DNA of 64,000 nucleotides from Paenibacillus baekrokdamisoli (GTDB taxonomy: Bacteria > Bacillota > Bacilli > Paenibacillales > Paenibacillaceae), in the NCBI RefSeq assembly GCF_003945345.1, contig NZ_AP019308.1:3286001-3350000 (forward strand), read 5' to 3'. Made by a program: the position numbers and the translations under genes. Below the pieces are notes generated by a model. That model was not told the DNA's origin. It saw only the letters and a program-made list of their open reading frames with translations, and ran no database searches. The stretch's first letter is position 1. Every line of letters starts with the position of its first letter. Shown here piece by piece: positions 34,566 to 44,107 of this stretch.

Positions 34566-36555
34566 TCTCACCATGTCCTTTCTGGATTTGTGGCACGGTG
34601 TCACCGTCGGTATTACCAGAGTTATCGCCTTCTTTGTAGAAGTCGCCCGTATCCCAGAACTCACTAGCCTGCATACCTTCGTCAAGAGTCGGTCCGTTTA
34701 TAACTTGGCGGTAGAAGCTGACGTACCTTGCTTGAATTGCACTCTGCTCGAGTGATTTGGGAGCATCACTGTCACTGCTCGTATTCTTCAAATGCTGCAG
34801 CGCCATACGCAGAACGGATGATACGCCACCCGCAGTGAAAGCATCATAGGAAGCATTATCGCCATTCGTTTTGTACGCTTTAATACTGTCGTCCCATAAC
34901 TTGCTATCCATGGCTGCGTAGACTTTACGCGCTGCATCACGATACTTCTCATCTTCAGTCAATAAGAAAGCTGACGTTAACCCGCGAATTGCGCCAATTT
35001 GTGCCATCAGCGTCGTATCCTCTGTCGCTTTTCCTTTATCAACATCATAACCGCTAACCGCTAGCCCATCTTTGGTCAAAAGAGAGTTAATAATGAAATC
35101 GGCCTGCTTCGCGATCATCTCTTTGGCTTGTTTACCGAGCTCTGTCTTCAACCCTTGAGCAGCATCGCCGCTTGCATAACCTACTGGCAAGCCATCGATT
35201 GCGCGTTCGAACATACGCAGCGCCTCAATGGTATAGCCTGCTTGGAAAGTATCTACTTGAGTGCCCTGCTTATCGCCATCCGCTTCCGTGACGAAGGCAC
35301 CAACTTTATCATTCCAATGACGATCCTTGATGTTATTAAATACAGATAACAGTACATCACGCGTGACTGTGTAGGGATCATTCGATGCGATATCATTAGT
35401 CGGGTCGCTATCAACGTTCACGGCTGGTGCAGCTGGGAACGGATCACCATCGAAGACACGGGCGAACGCCGGGTTGCGGTTGGGATTGTCCGTACGTTGA
35501 TCCGTCATACCGAAGAATTCAGAGGTCGGCCAAAGCATCAGCCATTGATCCTGAAGGCTGCTCTTGCCATCGTTTACCTTTAAGCTCTTAGCATTGGCAT
35601 AGTTAGCATCGCTGCTCTCTTCAACGTCGATTGCATGCGGCAGGTAAGCGCCGCTTCCAGCTGCTGACAGCGAGCCGATCGTTTTGGAAGACGGATTGTA
35701 GAATAAGTTATCACGGACGTAGAGCAGCTTGTTCCATACTTCCTCTGTAAGGATCATACCCTGCATGCCATCGACTGAGCTAACGCCAAGTCGGAGACCT
35801 TGATCCGCCTCAGGGCCACTCTTTGCAGTTGAAGCATCGACTTCCTCATCTGATTCGGTGTTATGTAGATTCCCTAGGAAGTCTCCTGCCCAAAGCGATT
35901 GCTTGAGCATGGTTGCTCCGTAAGCAGAAGGAACGAGCTGCTTGGTCATTTTATCGCGGTTCCAACGAAGCGAGCTGAAATTGACTTGAAAATTAGGAAT
36001 ATAAGTACCATTCTTACCATCTGCGTACTTGGCCGTATCTATCTTCTGCGAATAATGCGGATCACCTGATACATATTCAATGAAAGTTGGATACATATTT
36101 TGTTGAATTTGGTCTGCAGGCTGCCCTACACTCTCTGCCATCTTCAAGAAACGTGATGCTAGAACTTCATTGGCCGTTTTGCCAGACTTCTTAGCTTCTT
36201 CGAGCATAGCAGGCCCATTCACAAGGTGAAGCCCCATGCCGGATTTCTCAACGACCTCATACATTCCTTCCTCAGAATACTCGTAGGATTCGATTCCAGC
36301 GATATAGTCAAAGGCTGTAGGTGAATCTATCTTTGCAGCGTCCAGAACATCTAGATCAAGCCCAAGAGATTCAGCAAGCGGCTCTCCGGACAATTCGAAT
36401 TCCGCGTAAGCGAACATATTACCTGCCGTATCGAAATTATAATCCTTTACTTTCACATGTACATTACTGGTACAGCCGGTCACTGCTACAGAACAAGCAA
36501 GTGCTGCCGCAGCCAAAGCATAACCCTTTTTCCGTCTTTTATTTCCCCGAGACAT
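34522..36555 (-). CDS. Iron-regulated (predicted) lipoprotein of unknown function
   Basis: 677 residues. A basic start (RGNKRRKKG) and hydrophobic segment end in the lipobox VTGCTS. The C-terminal 330 residues look like a helical barrel: VQVDTFQAGYTIEALRMFERAI, TTLMAQIGAIRGLTSAFLLT and YRDAARKVYAAMDSKLWD repeat a helix-pair pattern seen in (alpha/alpha)6 folds such as glycosidases and thioredoxin-linked proteins. The N-terminal half is unfamiliar. There is no heme or clear catalytic motif. GGGGAGAGAAG precedes the ATG. A near-consensus Fur box 50 bases upstream and the overlapping di-heme peroxidase gene suggest a joint role in iron-linked surface redox chemistry. Confidence 0.8.
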   Translation of the reverse strand: MSRGNKRRKKGYALAAAALACSVAVTGCTSNVHVKVKDYNFDTAGNMFAYAEFELSGEPLAESLGLDLDVLDAAKIDSPTAFDYIAGIESYEYSEEGMYEVVEKSGMGLHLVNGPAMLEEAKKSGKTANEVLASRFLKMAESVGQPADQIQQNMYPTFIEYVSGDPHYSQKIDTAKYADGKNGTYIPNFQVNFSSLRWNRDKMTKQLVPSAYGATMLKQSLWAGDFLGNLHNTESDEEVDASTAKSGPEADQGLRLGVSSVDGMQGMILTEEVWNKLLYVRDNLFYNPSSKTIGSLSAAGSGAYLPHAIDVEESSDANYANAKSLKVNDGKSSLQDQWLMLWPTSEFFGMTDQRTDNPNRNPAFARVFDGDPFPAAPAVNVDSDPTNDIASNDPYTVTRDVLLSVFNNIKDRHWNDKVGAFVTEADGDKQGTQVDTFQAGYTIEALRMFERAIDGLPVGYASGDAAQGLKTELGKQAKEMIAKQADFIINSLLTKDGLAVSGYDVDKGKATEDTTLMAQIGAIRGLTSAFLLTEDEKYRDAARKVYAAMDSKLWDDSIKAYKTNGDNASYDAFTAGGVSSVLRMALQHLKNTSSDSDAPKSLEQSAIQARYVSFYRQVINGPTLDEGMQASEFWDTGDFYKEGDNSGNTDGDTVPQIQKGHGENGIAPVLLPVTIEK

Positions 36556-36607
36556 TATCTTCTCTCCCCGTTACATCTATATTTTAAATAATAATTAATA
36601 TTAATAA

Positions 36608-36622
36608 TGAGAATCATTATCA
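36608..36622. promoter_or_regulatory. Fur box (7-1-7)
   Basis: TGAGAAT-C-ATTATCA differs from the Bacillus Fur 7-1-7 consensus TGATAAT-N-ATTATCA at one base, and the flanking bases extend the palindrome. It lies 53 bases before the lipoprotein start codon. The Zur consensus fits worse (five differences). It is read as repressing the lipoprotein-peroxidase operon when iron is sufficient; the divergent permease is about 300 bases away. Confidence 0.75.
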
Positions 36623-36919
36623 TATTGTCACAGTTGAGATTGTACCCTTTTTCTGAAGCGTTGGCAATGCTTTTCTGAATAAATGTTTTTTGAAGAAAAT
36701 CGACTCTCGTGCCACAAAGACAGCATAAAAACATACATGTGAATTTCAAGATGACAGTTCGTCCGGATTAAGTAGGGAAGCGTTGGGGAGCGTTTCTTCT
36801 TAGAAGCTTCTTAAAATTGTTGGAAATGGTTGTCCTGCCGAATATCAAAAGCGCATATCATAGAGTAGGAAGCAAATCCAGCGTTTATTGGTTGCTGGTT
36901 ACGGAGAGGAGTCTTCAGA
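36623..36919. other. Divergent intergenic region
   Basis: Nearly 300 bases between the Fur box and the permease gene. I see no gene and no second metal-box palindrome. The permease promoter should be here, but no clean -35/-10 pair was found. Confidence 0.45.
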
Positions 36920-37963
36920 TTGAACTTCATATATCGTCTCGGCATGCCATTGTTGGCCGCTGGATGTTTGATTATGTTAGCCCAAATTCTCAATATGGGC
37001 GGAATGACAGATATGATCGTTAGCAACCCCTCGGTGCAATCCTTCAAGATCTTGTTTATAAGCATTATATTAGAAGCTTTTCCTTTCATTCTTCTTGGTG
37101 TATTCGTCTCAGCGATTCTGCAGGTATTCGTCTCGGACGCAACAATCGCCAGAATCACGCCTAAGAACCCCATTATCGGGGTGCTGTTCGGAAGCTTACT
37201 TGGGTTATTGCTTCCCCTATGTGAATGCGGCATGATTCCAGTGGTAAGAAGGCTCATTCGCAAAGGCATGCCCGCTTATATAGGTATCGTGTTTATTTTT
37301 GCAGGACCGATTATTAATCCTGTCGTCTTCACTTCCACCTTTACGGCTTTCCGTTCGCAGCCCGTAATGGCCTATACCCGCATGGGACTGGCATTGGCAG
37401 TCTGTATCGCTCTTGGTCTTGTCCTATATCGATTCATGAAGAAAAGTCCGCTTAAGCTGGACGCCTTATCTCTAGCTGCAGCGAATAACAAGGATCTAAC
37501 TGATCTGGATAGCTACGGACATACGCATAACAGCCATGGGACGGGATTCCGGGGACGTATTGTAGCCACATTATCGCATGCTTCAGATGAATTTTTTGAT
37601 ATCGGAAAATATTTGATTATGGGCTCCTTTATCACTGCCGTTGTGCAAACCCTGCTTGACCGCAGCTTGTTGGCAACGATTAGCAGTGAGCCTGTCATTT
37701 CTAATATGTTCATGATGGGATTTGCTTTTGCATTATCACTTTGTTCCACATCGGATGCTTTTGTAGCTTCTTCCTTTAATGGCATTTTTGGTCCAGGCGC
37801 GCTCTTAGCCTTCCTGGTTTTCGGGCCGATGGTTGATATGAAGAGTATGCTGATGTTGCTGGCCTCCTTCCGTACGAAAGTGGTTATTGCCATCATTCTC
37901 TTCTTGTTTGTTGCTATTCTCTGCGGTTCAATTATTGCGGAGAAGCTCGTTTTCCACACCTAA
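36920..37963 (+). CDS. Permease (COG0701 / YcgR-like)
   Basis: 347-residue membrane protein with eight to ten helices of the DUF318/COG0701 permease family. Signature segments are LLLPLCECGMIPVVRRLI with the conserved Cys, GPIINPVVF, LALSLCSTSDAFVASSF and LAFLVFGPMVDMKSMLML. A TTG start at 36920 with GAGAGGAG upstream is used. It precedes its usual partner, a TIGR03943 protein, by 45 bases. The pair is ycgR-ycgQ-like; family members are linked to metal or other small-ligand export, but no substrate is established. Confidence 0.88.
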   Translation: MNFIYRLGMPLLAAGCLIMLAQILNMGGMTDMIVSNPSVQSFKILFISIILEAFPFILLGVFVSAILQVFVSDATIARITPKNPIIGVLFGSLLGLLLPLCECGMIPVVRRLIRKGMPAYIGIVFIFAGPIINPVVFTSTFTAFRSQPVMAYTRMGLALAVCIALGLVLYRFMKKSPLKLDALSLAAANNKDLTDLDSYGHTHNSHGTGFRGRIVATLSHASDEFFDIGKYLIMGSFITAVVQTLLDRSLLATISSEPVISNMFMMGFAFALSLCSTSDAFVASSFNGIFGPGALLAFLVFGPMVDMKSMLMLLASFRTKVVIAIILFLFVAILCGSIIAEKLVFHT

Positions 37964-38008
37964 CTTCACCATCTCCACGATCCCTCTCTTATAGAAAGGA
38001 GAATATAC

Positions 38009-38905
38009 ATGATGTTGTCTTCTGCAGACCGCAGACGTTTGTTTCATCAACTTTTACGTGCTGCCATACTAAGCGGCTTTGCTATGTATATTATCTACCT
38101 TGTTCGTACAGACAGTCTAACCTTATACATTGCTCCGCGTATGGTCATTTATGTAAAACTCTCCGCTATGGGACTTTATGCGACCGCCATTTATCAGGTG
38201 TATACCGCCTTTCAAACCTGGAAAGGTAAAGACATAATAAATTGTGATTGCAATCATGAGCCTTCTTCCTCCGTAACGAAGAACACGCTCATCTATGGAT
38301 TATTCATCCTCCCGATTGCGCTTGGCTTCCTGCTTCCAGATGGCATGCTTGGCAATAATATCGTCTCAAAAAAAGGGATCCATCTTTCTGGCCCTGAGTC
38401 ACTGATGCCAATTGCCTCGATGTCACCCGCTTCGAAGCAGCCACAAACCGAGGCGGAATGGAAGGCTTTATTCCCATTCGATGAATCGACTAAGGCTAAC
38501 GCTAAATTAGGCCGGCAGCTATACCAGCAAGCTACCATCCGCATTCCTGAGAAGGATTATGTCGAGACGCTCACAACAATTGATTTGTATCGCAGCAACT
38601 TTATTGGTAAAACCGTAGAAATCAGCGGATTTGTTTTTCGCGAGGAGGGAATGAGCAACAATCAATTTGTCGTAAGTCGATTCGTGATGAATTGCTGCTC
38701 GGCTGACTCTGTTCCTTATGGTATCGTTATTAACTTCCCTCATGCTGCGGCCTTCAAGGATGATGCTTGGGTCAAGGTAAGCGGGATTCTCAATGAGAGT
38801 ACCTTCGATGGGAAGAAAATCTCCGTACTGGACGCGCAGCATCTCCAGATCATTGAAGCTCCGGATTCGCCTTACGTATATCCGGACTATGATTTTGATT
38901 TATAA
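38009..38905 (+). CDS. TIGR03943-family putative permease subunit (YcgQ-like)
   Basis: 298 residues. Two N-terminal membrane segments, a third at about 90-112, then an extracellular domain with the OB-like patterns YRSNFIGKTVEISGFVFRE, FVVSRFVMNCCSADSVPYG and WVKVSGILNES. The conserved CC is present. AGAAAGGAG lies before the ATG at 38009. Always found with COG0701 permeases, it is thought to be their partner subunit. Confidence 0.88.
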   Translation: MMLSSADRRRLFHQLLRAAILSGFAMYIIYLVRTDSLTLYIAPRMVIYVKLSAMGLYATAIYQVYTAFQTWKGKDIINCDCNHEPSSSVTKNTLIYGLFILPIALGFLLPDGMLGNNIVSKKGIHLSGPESLMPIASMSPASKQPQTEAEWKALFPFDESTKANAKLGRQLYQQATIRIPEKDYVETLTTIDLYRSNFIGKTVEISGFVFREEGMSNNQFVVSRFVMNCCSADSVPYGIVINFPHAAAFKDDAWVKVSGILNESTFDGKKISVLDAQHLQIIEAPDSPYVYPDYDFDL

Positions 38906-38975
38906 CCCACCTCTTGATTTGCTGTTAGGCGCTCTCCAATGGAATTAATTACCTCATTTTTGTGCAAACCCTCCC

Positions 38976-39004
38976 GCATAAATGGTTCCAATTCAACCAT
39001 ACTA
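38976..39004 (+). promoter_or_regulatory. Sigma-G-type promoter of the second SASP gene
   Basis: GCATA (38976-38980), a 17-base spacer and CATACTA (38998-39004), 24 bases before the SASP ATG, match the forespore sigma-G consensus. Confidence 0.75.
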
Positions 39005-39028
39005 AGGGTACACAAGGAGGTGATTACG

Positions 39029-39250
39029 ATGGCATCTAACCGAAGCAGTAATTCGCTGGTCGTCCCACAAGCTAATGCAGCGCTTGATCAAATGAAATAC
39101 GAAGTGGCGCAGGAACTAGGCATTCAAATTCCCCAAGATGGCTATTATGGTTATATGGCTACTCGCGATGCGGGGGCACTTGGCGGATACATTACACGCA
39201 AATTAGTTCAAATCGCAGAGCAACAGCTTGCAGGCAAGTCTTCTCGCTAA
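39029..39250 (+). CDS. Alpha/beta-type small acid-soluble spore protein
   Basis: 73-residue paralogue of the SASP at 30563, sharing most residues (LDQMKYEVAQELGIQIP and GGYITRKLVQIAEQQL). AAGGAGGTGAT lies seven bases before the ATG at 39029. It has its own sigma-G-type promoter and a terminator, so it is a single forespore transcript. An in-frame upstream reading starts before the promoter and is rejected. Confidence 0.96.
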   Translation: MASNRSSNSLVVPQANAALDQMKYEVAQELGIQIPQDGYYGYMATRDAGALGGYITRKLVQIAEQQLAGKSSR

Positions 39251-39267
39251 AATTGCTCCATCTACAT

Positions 39268-39302
39268 AAAAATGCTGCCCAGCATAGTAGGCAGCATTTT
39301 TT
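39268..39302. terminator. Terminator after the second SASP gene
   Basis: AAAAATGCTGCC pairs with GGCAGCATTTTT (39268-39279 with 39290-39301), then a T-run. It also lies just past the stop of the convergent 39320 gene and can serve both. Confidence 0.88.
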
Positions 39303-39319
39303 GTTGCGATTTATTATTA

Positions 39320-39730
39320 TTAGGGCGTATCTTTAAGCGCTTGCTGTGCGTATTTTGGTTGATAGCGGAACATTCCATTCGCTAAATTATAATTAGACTC
39401 GAAGGAGATGCTGGCTGACCAAGCACCCGTTCCAGTACGGACGGAGAAATCATATAGAATCTCGCCGTGCGTCCAACTACGTTTAAGCTTAATAGAATCT
39501 ATCGCCATTTGACGGAACGCCTGCACCTGCTGCGGTGTCATTCCCTGCTCTGCTTGTCCAATTTGACCATTCTTACTCTCGATTGGATTATGCCGAACCC
39601 CAAACTTGCCAACCACGTTGTTGCGAACTTGTATGATGACGGTTCCAGCTGTAGTGTGCAAAAGCTCTTCTTCCAATTGCTTAAAGACATAATCCACTTG
39701 ACGAGCTAACGGCATCGCATCCAAATTCAC
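39320..39730 (-). CDS. Cytosolic protein of unknown function
   Basis: 136 residues from a GTG at 39730 with GGAGGGG seven bases upstream; a TTG two codons earlier is possible. No signal peptide or membrane segment. It has an alpha/beta start (PLARQVDYVFKQLEEELLHT), a strand (GTVIIQVRNNVVGKFGVRH) and a Gln/Gly-rich middle, then a beta-rich end (GAWSASISFESNYNLANGMF). No recognised family. Bacillales-restricted small proteins often look like this. Confidence 0.65.
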   Translation of the reverse strand: MNLDAMPLARQVDYVFKQLEEELLHTTAGTVIIQVRNNVVGKFGVRHNPIESKNGQIGQAEQGMTPQQVQAFRQMAIDSIKLKRSWTHGEILYDFSVRTGTGAWSASISFESNYNLANGMFRYQPKYAQQALKDTP

Positions 39731-39981
39731 AACCAAACCCCTCCAATATTCTATTTTTCATGAAGTAATATCAATATCCTCCGTAAGGCCCATTATATGA
39801 CAATGTTTTCGTTCATTCAACACTTATTTTACAAAAACCTTACAGAAATATAGTCCATTCGACATTGTATGCCATATTCACATCGGTCTTTCGACTTGAA
39901 TCGATTGCATTAGACGATTGTAGACAAATGTAAAGGCGATGATATAATAAGATTATTCCATAAAAAGGGGAGCCTTCCATC

Positions 39982-41241
39982 ATGCAATGGTATAATTCAT
40001 TATCGATTCGAAATAAGCTGCTCGTTGGCTGTTATTCCATCGTTACCATTTTTTCAATTGCTTTATTGCTTGGCTTGCTTATTACGGGAAGCAGTCTTGG
40101 ACTAGGTATCGTTATTATTGTTCTTGCAGCAGTAGTTACATTCCCCCTCGTCCGAGTCATTGAGACAGCGCTTACATCTTCAATTGATGATATGTCATCA
40201 ATCGCTTTCAGCATTGCAAAAGGTGATTTCACGCACAAGGTTGATGTATCTTCTTCTGCATCACTTGGTGAATTAGGTCACTCCTTCAACAGCATGATAG
40301 ACAAACTTAGAGATATTCTGAAGGAAACTGGTAATATCGCTCGGATCGTCAATGACACCAGCCGCAGCATTTACGACAAGAATAACGATCTCAAGCAGGT
40401 AATGGAGCAGGTCGCTCTCTCAGCAGGAGAGCTTGCTACGGGAGCTAACCAGATCTCAGAGGATGTTGGGGATATGGCTGAGTCCATTCGTGAAATCGAA
40501 GATAAGGTAGAATCCTATGCAACTGCTACGAAGGAAATGAATGAGCGCTCTGAGCAGACACTCTCGCTTGTTGAGAAAGGTCGCCATGCGGTCGAGAGTC
40601 AGTCAGCAGGTATGCAGCGCAATATTGAAGCTACTTCCAACGTTGCTGCAACGATTGAGGATTTGGCACGTAAAGCAGAAGGAATCTCAGCCATTACACG
40701 TACGATCTCTGACTTGGCCGAGCAAACAAACCTTCTCTCCTTGAATGCTTCGATCGAAGCAGCAAGAGCCGGTGAGCATGGTCGGGGCTTCGCGGTCGTT
40801 GCACAAGAGGTGCGTAAGCTAGCAGAAGAATCAACCTCCTCCACAAAAGAGGTATTTACCCTTGTTCGCAGCATCAATCAAGGTGTGCAGCAAGCGATTC
40901 AGAATATTCAAGTCAATGAAGAGGTTGTTCAGCTGCAGACGAAGATGATTCGTGAATCAGAGCATATCTTTAGCGAGCTCGTCGCTAGTGTAGAATTTAT
41001 TACAAGTCAAATCGCTCAGTTCTCCAATGAAAGCGATCAAATGCTGGAGAGTTCTCGTAAAATCTCTGGTGCCATTCAGAGTATATCAGCAATTACGCAG
41101 GAATCCGCTGCTGGTACGGAGCAAGTATCTGCTTCGATGAACGAACAGATTAGTTCCGTTCAAGCTGTCGTTTCGGAGACAGAGAAAATGCAGCAGATTG
41201 TTATGCAGTTACAACGGACCATTTCGATCTTCAAAGTTTAG
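39982..41241 (+). CDS. Methyl-accepting chemotaxis protein lacking an extracellular sensor
   Basis: 419-residue receptor signalling to CheA through CheW. Two N-terminal membrane segments (about 15-35 and 37-57) follow almost without a loop, so there is no extracellular ligand domain. Then come HAMP (about 60-112) and the cytosolic signalling domain with the hairpin tip [28 protein letters not shown] intact in parts (shown by [16 protein letters not shown]). It probably senses an intracellular or membrane state such as energy level. Monocistronic with a GGGGAG site and a strong terminator. Confidence 0.93.
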   Translation: MQWYNSLSIRNKLLVGCYSIVTIFSIALLLGLLITGSSLGLGIVIIVLAAVVTFPLVRVIETALTSSIDDMSSIAFSIAKGDFTHKVDVSSSASLGELGHSFNSMIDKLRDILKETGNIARIVNDTSRSIYDKNNDLKQVMEQVALSAGELATGANQISEDVGDMAESIREIEDKVESYATATKEMNERSEQTLSLVEKGRHAVESQSAGMQRNIEATSNVAATIEDLARKAEGISAITRTISDLAEQTNLLSLNASIEAARAGEHGRGFAVVAQEVRKLAEESTSSTKEVFTLVRSINQGVQQAIQNIQVNEEVVQLQTKMIRESEHIFSELVASVEFITSQIAQFSNESDQMLESSRKISGAIQSISAITQESAAGTEQVSASMNEQISSVQAVVSETEKMQQIVMQLQRTISIFKV

Positions 41242-41253
41242 CTTACATAAGCA

Positions 41254-41301
41254 ACAAGCAAACAACCCTCACGCCTTATGGCTTGGGGGTTGTTTGCTTG
41301 T
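41254..41301. terminator. Terminator after the chemotaxis receptor gene
   Basis: A long stem built from ACAAGCAAACAACCC and its complement (41254-41268 with 41287-41301) around an inner GCC/GGC pair, ending close to TTGTTTT. It lies between convergent genes. Confidence 0.85.
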
Positions 41302-41317
41302 ACTTGTTTTGTTGCGG

Positions 41318-41995
41318 CTATTCAGGATCCTTCGTATAGTCAAAGCCAACGGACTTAAGAAATGAGCGCGCAATAATAGCATGTCCCGCTTGCGTTGGAT
41401 GAACACGATCCCAAGCTAAGGTAGCGGAGTACAGATGCTTCAATACTTTATCAAATGCAGCTTGCGTATCAACAAGAATGGCGCCATGCTTAGCTGCTAA
41501 TCGCTTCACTACCTCGCCATATTGATCCATTGTCGCTCTCATACGATCCGCTTTATTAGGCTCGATGAAGAAGGGTGTCATTAGGACAAGGCCCTTCAAT
41601 TTTGGTTTGGATTGAAGGATTGTTTGGAGAATGAGTTCCTCAAGCGTTGCTTCATATTCTTCGATGTAGACATGATTCTCTGTCATCGTTGGAACATCGT
41701 ACTGCCGCCAAATATCATTCGTACCTATCATAATAGCAAGCCAGTCCGGCTTCAGATCGATAACATCGGTTTGCCAACGTTCCTTGAGGTCACGTACACG
41801 ATGTCCGCTTGTCCCCATGTTTACGACACGAATGCCAAGCTCAGGGTAAGTTGATGTTAACAAAGCCTCAACTAGTCCTACATACCCTTTACCTATCGCA
41901 TCGAATAAGCCTTCTCCTACAGGTCTAGCTCTATTGCAATCCGTGATGGAATCACCGATAAAAACAAGCTTGTCATTCTTCTCAAATTGAAGCAT
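41318..41995 (-). CDS. SGNH/GDSL-family hydrolase
   Basis: 225-residue cytosolic esterase/lipase fold. Block I is FIGDSITDCNRARP (nucleophile Ser), block III is MIGTNDIWRQY and block V is DRVHPTQAGH (catalytic Asp-x-x-His). There is no signal peptide. The arrangement is typical of carbohydrate-acetyl or acyl esterases (CE3/CE12-like). It follows the AXE1 acetyl esterase gene by 30 bases, so both probably deacetylate plant-type oligosaccharides inside the cell. Confidence 0.9.
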   Translation of the reverse strand: MLQFEKNDKLVFIGDSITDCNRARPVGEGLFDAIGKGYVGLVEALLTSTYPELGIRVVNMGTSGHRVRDLKERWQTDVIDLKPDWLAIMIGTNDIWRQYDVPTMTENHVYIEEYEATLEELILQTILQSKPKLKGLVLMTPFFIEPNKADRMRATMDQYGEVVKRLAAKHGAILVDTQAAFDKVLKHLYSATLAWDRVHPTQAGHAIIARSFLKSVGFDYTKDPE

Positions 41996-42025
41996 GTAAA
42001 GTTCCTCCCTTATACGTTATGAAAC

Positions 42026-42988
42026 TTAATAGTTGCCTAAGAAAAATTGAAAGATTTTATCATTTAAGCCTGGTAGTCCTTCATGCCCATAGTCCGGATA
42101 AATTTCCGTTCGCTTGATGGATGTGATCTTATTGTAGGCGGCGTACTGGGTAGAAGGCGGGCAGACGGTATCCATTAGCCCAACTCCAAGCAAGACCTCT
42201 CCCTTTATTCGAGCGGCCAAATGTTGAATATCGATATAGCCAAGTGTTGTGAAAATTTCATCCTCGCGCTCATGCTGCGGGTCAAAAAAACGGAAATAAG
42301 TACGCAGCTCCGCATAGGCATCCTTCGCCAAATCCATCTCCCAAACCCGGCGATAGTCACTTAGAAAAGGATATACCGGTGCTAGCTTACGAACCCTCGG
42401 TTCAAGCGCCGCACATGCTAGGGTCAAAGCGCCACCCTGAGACCAACCTGTGGCATACAGCTGCTCAGGATCAATTCCAGGCATTGTTAATGCAATTGAA
42501 GCCAGTTGAGCCGTGTCGAGGAAGATATGCCTGAATAACAGATGATCAGGGTGACCTTCCAGCCCACGAATAATATGACCATTTAACGTATTGCCTTTCA
42601 CGCCTCCAATATCCTCGGAGTAGCCTCCCTGACCTCGGCAATCTAAGGCAAATACAGAAAAACCAAGGGCAACAAACCCAAGAAGATCATTCCAATCGCC
42701 AGCATTCCCAGAATAACCATGGAATCTCAAGACCGCAGGCTGCAGCTGTTTGGAATCACGAGGACGGGCATATTTGGCATGAATGCGAGCGCCCCTCACA
42801 CCGGTAAAATAAAGGTCTAAGCATTCCACGGTTGACGTTTGAAATGCGCTCGGAATAAGCTCAACTTGTGAATCTGTTTCCCGCATCTCTTGGAGAGCTC
42901 GCTCCCAATATTCATCAAAGTCAGTCGGCCGCGGATTAATTCCTGAATACGCTTGCAATTGTGATAAAGGCATGTCGATTGTTGGCAT
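42026..42988 (-). CDS. AXE1-type acetylxylan esterase / cephalosporin C deacetylase
   Basis: 320-residue cytosolic alpha/beta hydrolase of carbohydrate esterase family 7. The nucleophile elbow is GWSQGGAL, the oxyanion region DCRGQGG, and the acid/His pair is seen in LMDTVCPPSTQ and PDYGHEGLP. CE7 enzymes are hexameric intracellular deacetylases of short acetylated xylo-oligosaccharides and related sugars. Cotranscribed with the SGNH hydrolase. No signal peptide. Confidence 0.93.
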   Translation of the reverse strand: MPTIDMPLSQLQAYSGINPRPTDFDEYWERALQEMRETDSQVELIPSAFQTSTVECLDLYFTGVRGARIHAKYARPRDSKQLQPAVLRFHGYSGNAGDWNDLLGFVALGFSVFALDCRGQGGYSEDIGGVKGNTLNGHIIRGLEGHPDHLLFRHIFLDTAQLASIALTMPGIDPEQLYATGWSQGGALTLACAALEPRVRKLAPVYPFLSDYRRVWEMDLAKDAYAELRTYFRFFDPQHEREDEIFTTLGYIDIQHLAARIKGEVLLGVGLMDTVCPPSTQYAAYNKITSIKRTEIYPDYGHEGLPGLNDKIFQFFLGNY

Positions 42989-43160
42989 CTATGTACTCCT
43001 TTATAAGGTTATTTATTCCTATGTTACGTGTTTTACTCATCAGAAGTAAAGCTTATTCTTCTTGCTAATGATGCATGTTACCGATCAGTCAGGGAACAAT
43101 GAAGACACGAAGCGTAAATCAGTAACGAACATGCAGCGAGGCGAAATGGAGGGAATCTTG

Positions 43161-44054
43161 ATGTTATCGAATCGAAGGCTGCGACAAACCATTTTATTAC
43201 TTCTCGCTTGGAGCCTCCTCTCTATCTCACCCCATGCTGCTGTTGCTGATGGAAAGGTAGAACCATCCGGCCATAAGCTATCTTCTCATGCCGACAGCCT
43301 CGATTCAGAGCCTTCCTTTACGGCAAAGCAGAAGAAGAAGAAACGTCAGAAAAGGAGCCGCAGCCGCAAGCAGTCCAACTCTTGGGTGAACCTACAGACT
43401 CAGTTCCCAGGTATATTTGTTATGGGTGGCCCTCGTAACCAAAGGAAGGTAGCTCTCACCTTTGATGATGTGCCTGACCCTCGTTTTACACCACAGGTGC
43501 TAGAAATTCTTGCTCGTTACAAGGTTAGAGCGACGTTCTTCGTAGTTGGCTCGCGAGCAGCCCGTCATCCAGATATCGTACGGCGCATGCAAAGAGAAGG
43601 ACATATCATTGGCAATCATTCATATAACCATGCGCTATTTTCTCGTCTGAGCATGACAGCTTTTCAGCAGCAGATCATGAAGACAGAACGCATTATTAGA
43701 CCTTTAGCTGGTTATAGCCCGAAGATGATTCGTCCGCCTTATGGTGAAATATTACCAAAGCAAGTCGAGTGGCTTAAACAAAATGGATATATCGTTGTCA
43801 ATTGGGATGTGGATTCTGCCGATTGGCGGGGACTAGATAGCAATCGGATTCTAATCAATATTAAGCGGACGCTTCAGCCGGGATCTATTATCCTACAGCA
43901 TGCCGGCGGCGGAAAAGGCCAAGAGTTAAATGGGACGATCGCAGCATTGCCTAAGCTCATTCAGCTGCTCCGGAGTAAAGGGTACACCATTGTAACACTG
44001 CCTGAGCTTCTAGGTACGCCTCAGTCACGCCAAACTAACCGTTCCTCTAAATAG
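43161..44054 (+). CDS. Exported polysaccharide deacetylase (NodB/PdaA-like)
   Basis: 297 residues from the ATG at 43161, six bases after GGAGGG; earlier in-frame ATGs lack a site. A signal peptide (LLLLAWSLLSISPHAAVA) is followed by a basic linker rich in Lys/Arg/Ser (KKKKRQKRSRSRK). The NodB domain has all five motifs: TFDD, HSYNH, RPPYGE, a tryptophan-rich NWDVDSADW and ILQHAG. It deacetylates peptidoglycan or another wall glycan outside the cell. The basic linker would suit wall binding. Confidence 0.93.
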   Translation: MLSNRRLRQTILLLLAWSLLSISPHAAVADGKVEPSGHKLSSHADSLDSEPSFTAKQKKKKRQKRSRSRKQSNSWVNLQTQFPGIFVMGGPRNQRKVALTFDDVPDPRFTPQVLEILARYKVRATFFVVGSRAARHPDIVRRMQREGHIIGNHSYNHALFSRLSMTAFQQQIMKTERIIRPLAGYSPKMIRPPYGEILPKQVEWLKQNGYIVVNWDVDSADWRGLDSNRILINIKRTLQPGSIILQHAGGGKGQELNGTIAALPKLIQLLRSKGYTIVTLPELLGTPQSRQTNRSSK

Positions 44055-44107
44055 AAAAACGGAAGGAGAACCTTATCAGCAGGTCCCTCTTTCCAAAAAT
44101 AAAACAA

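Noticed and set aside
36608-36622. Zur box reading of the metal palindrome
   Set aside because: Five differences from the Bacillus Zur consensus TCGTAAT-N-ATTACGA versus one from the Fur consensus.
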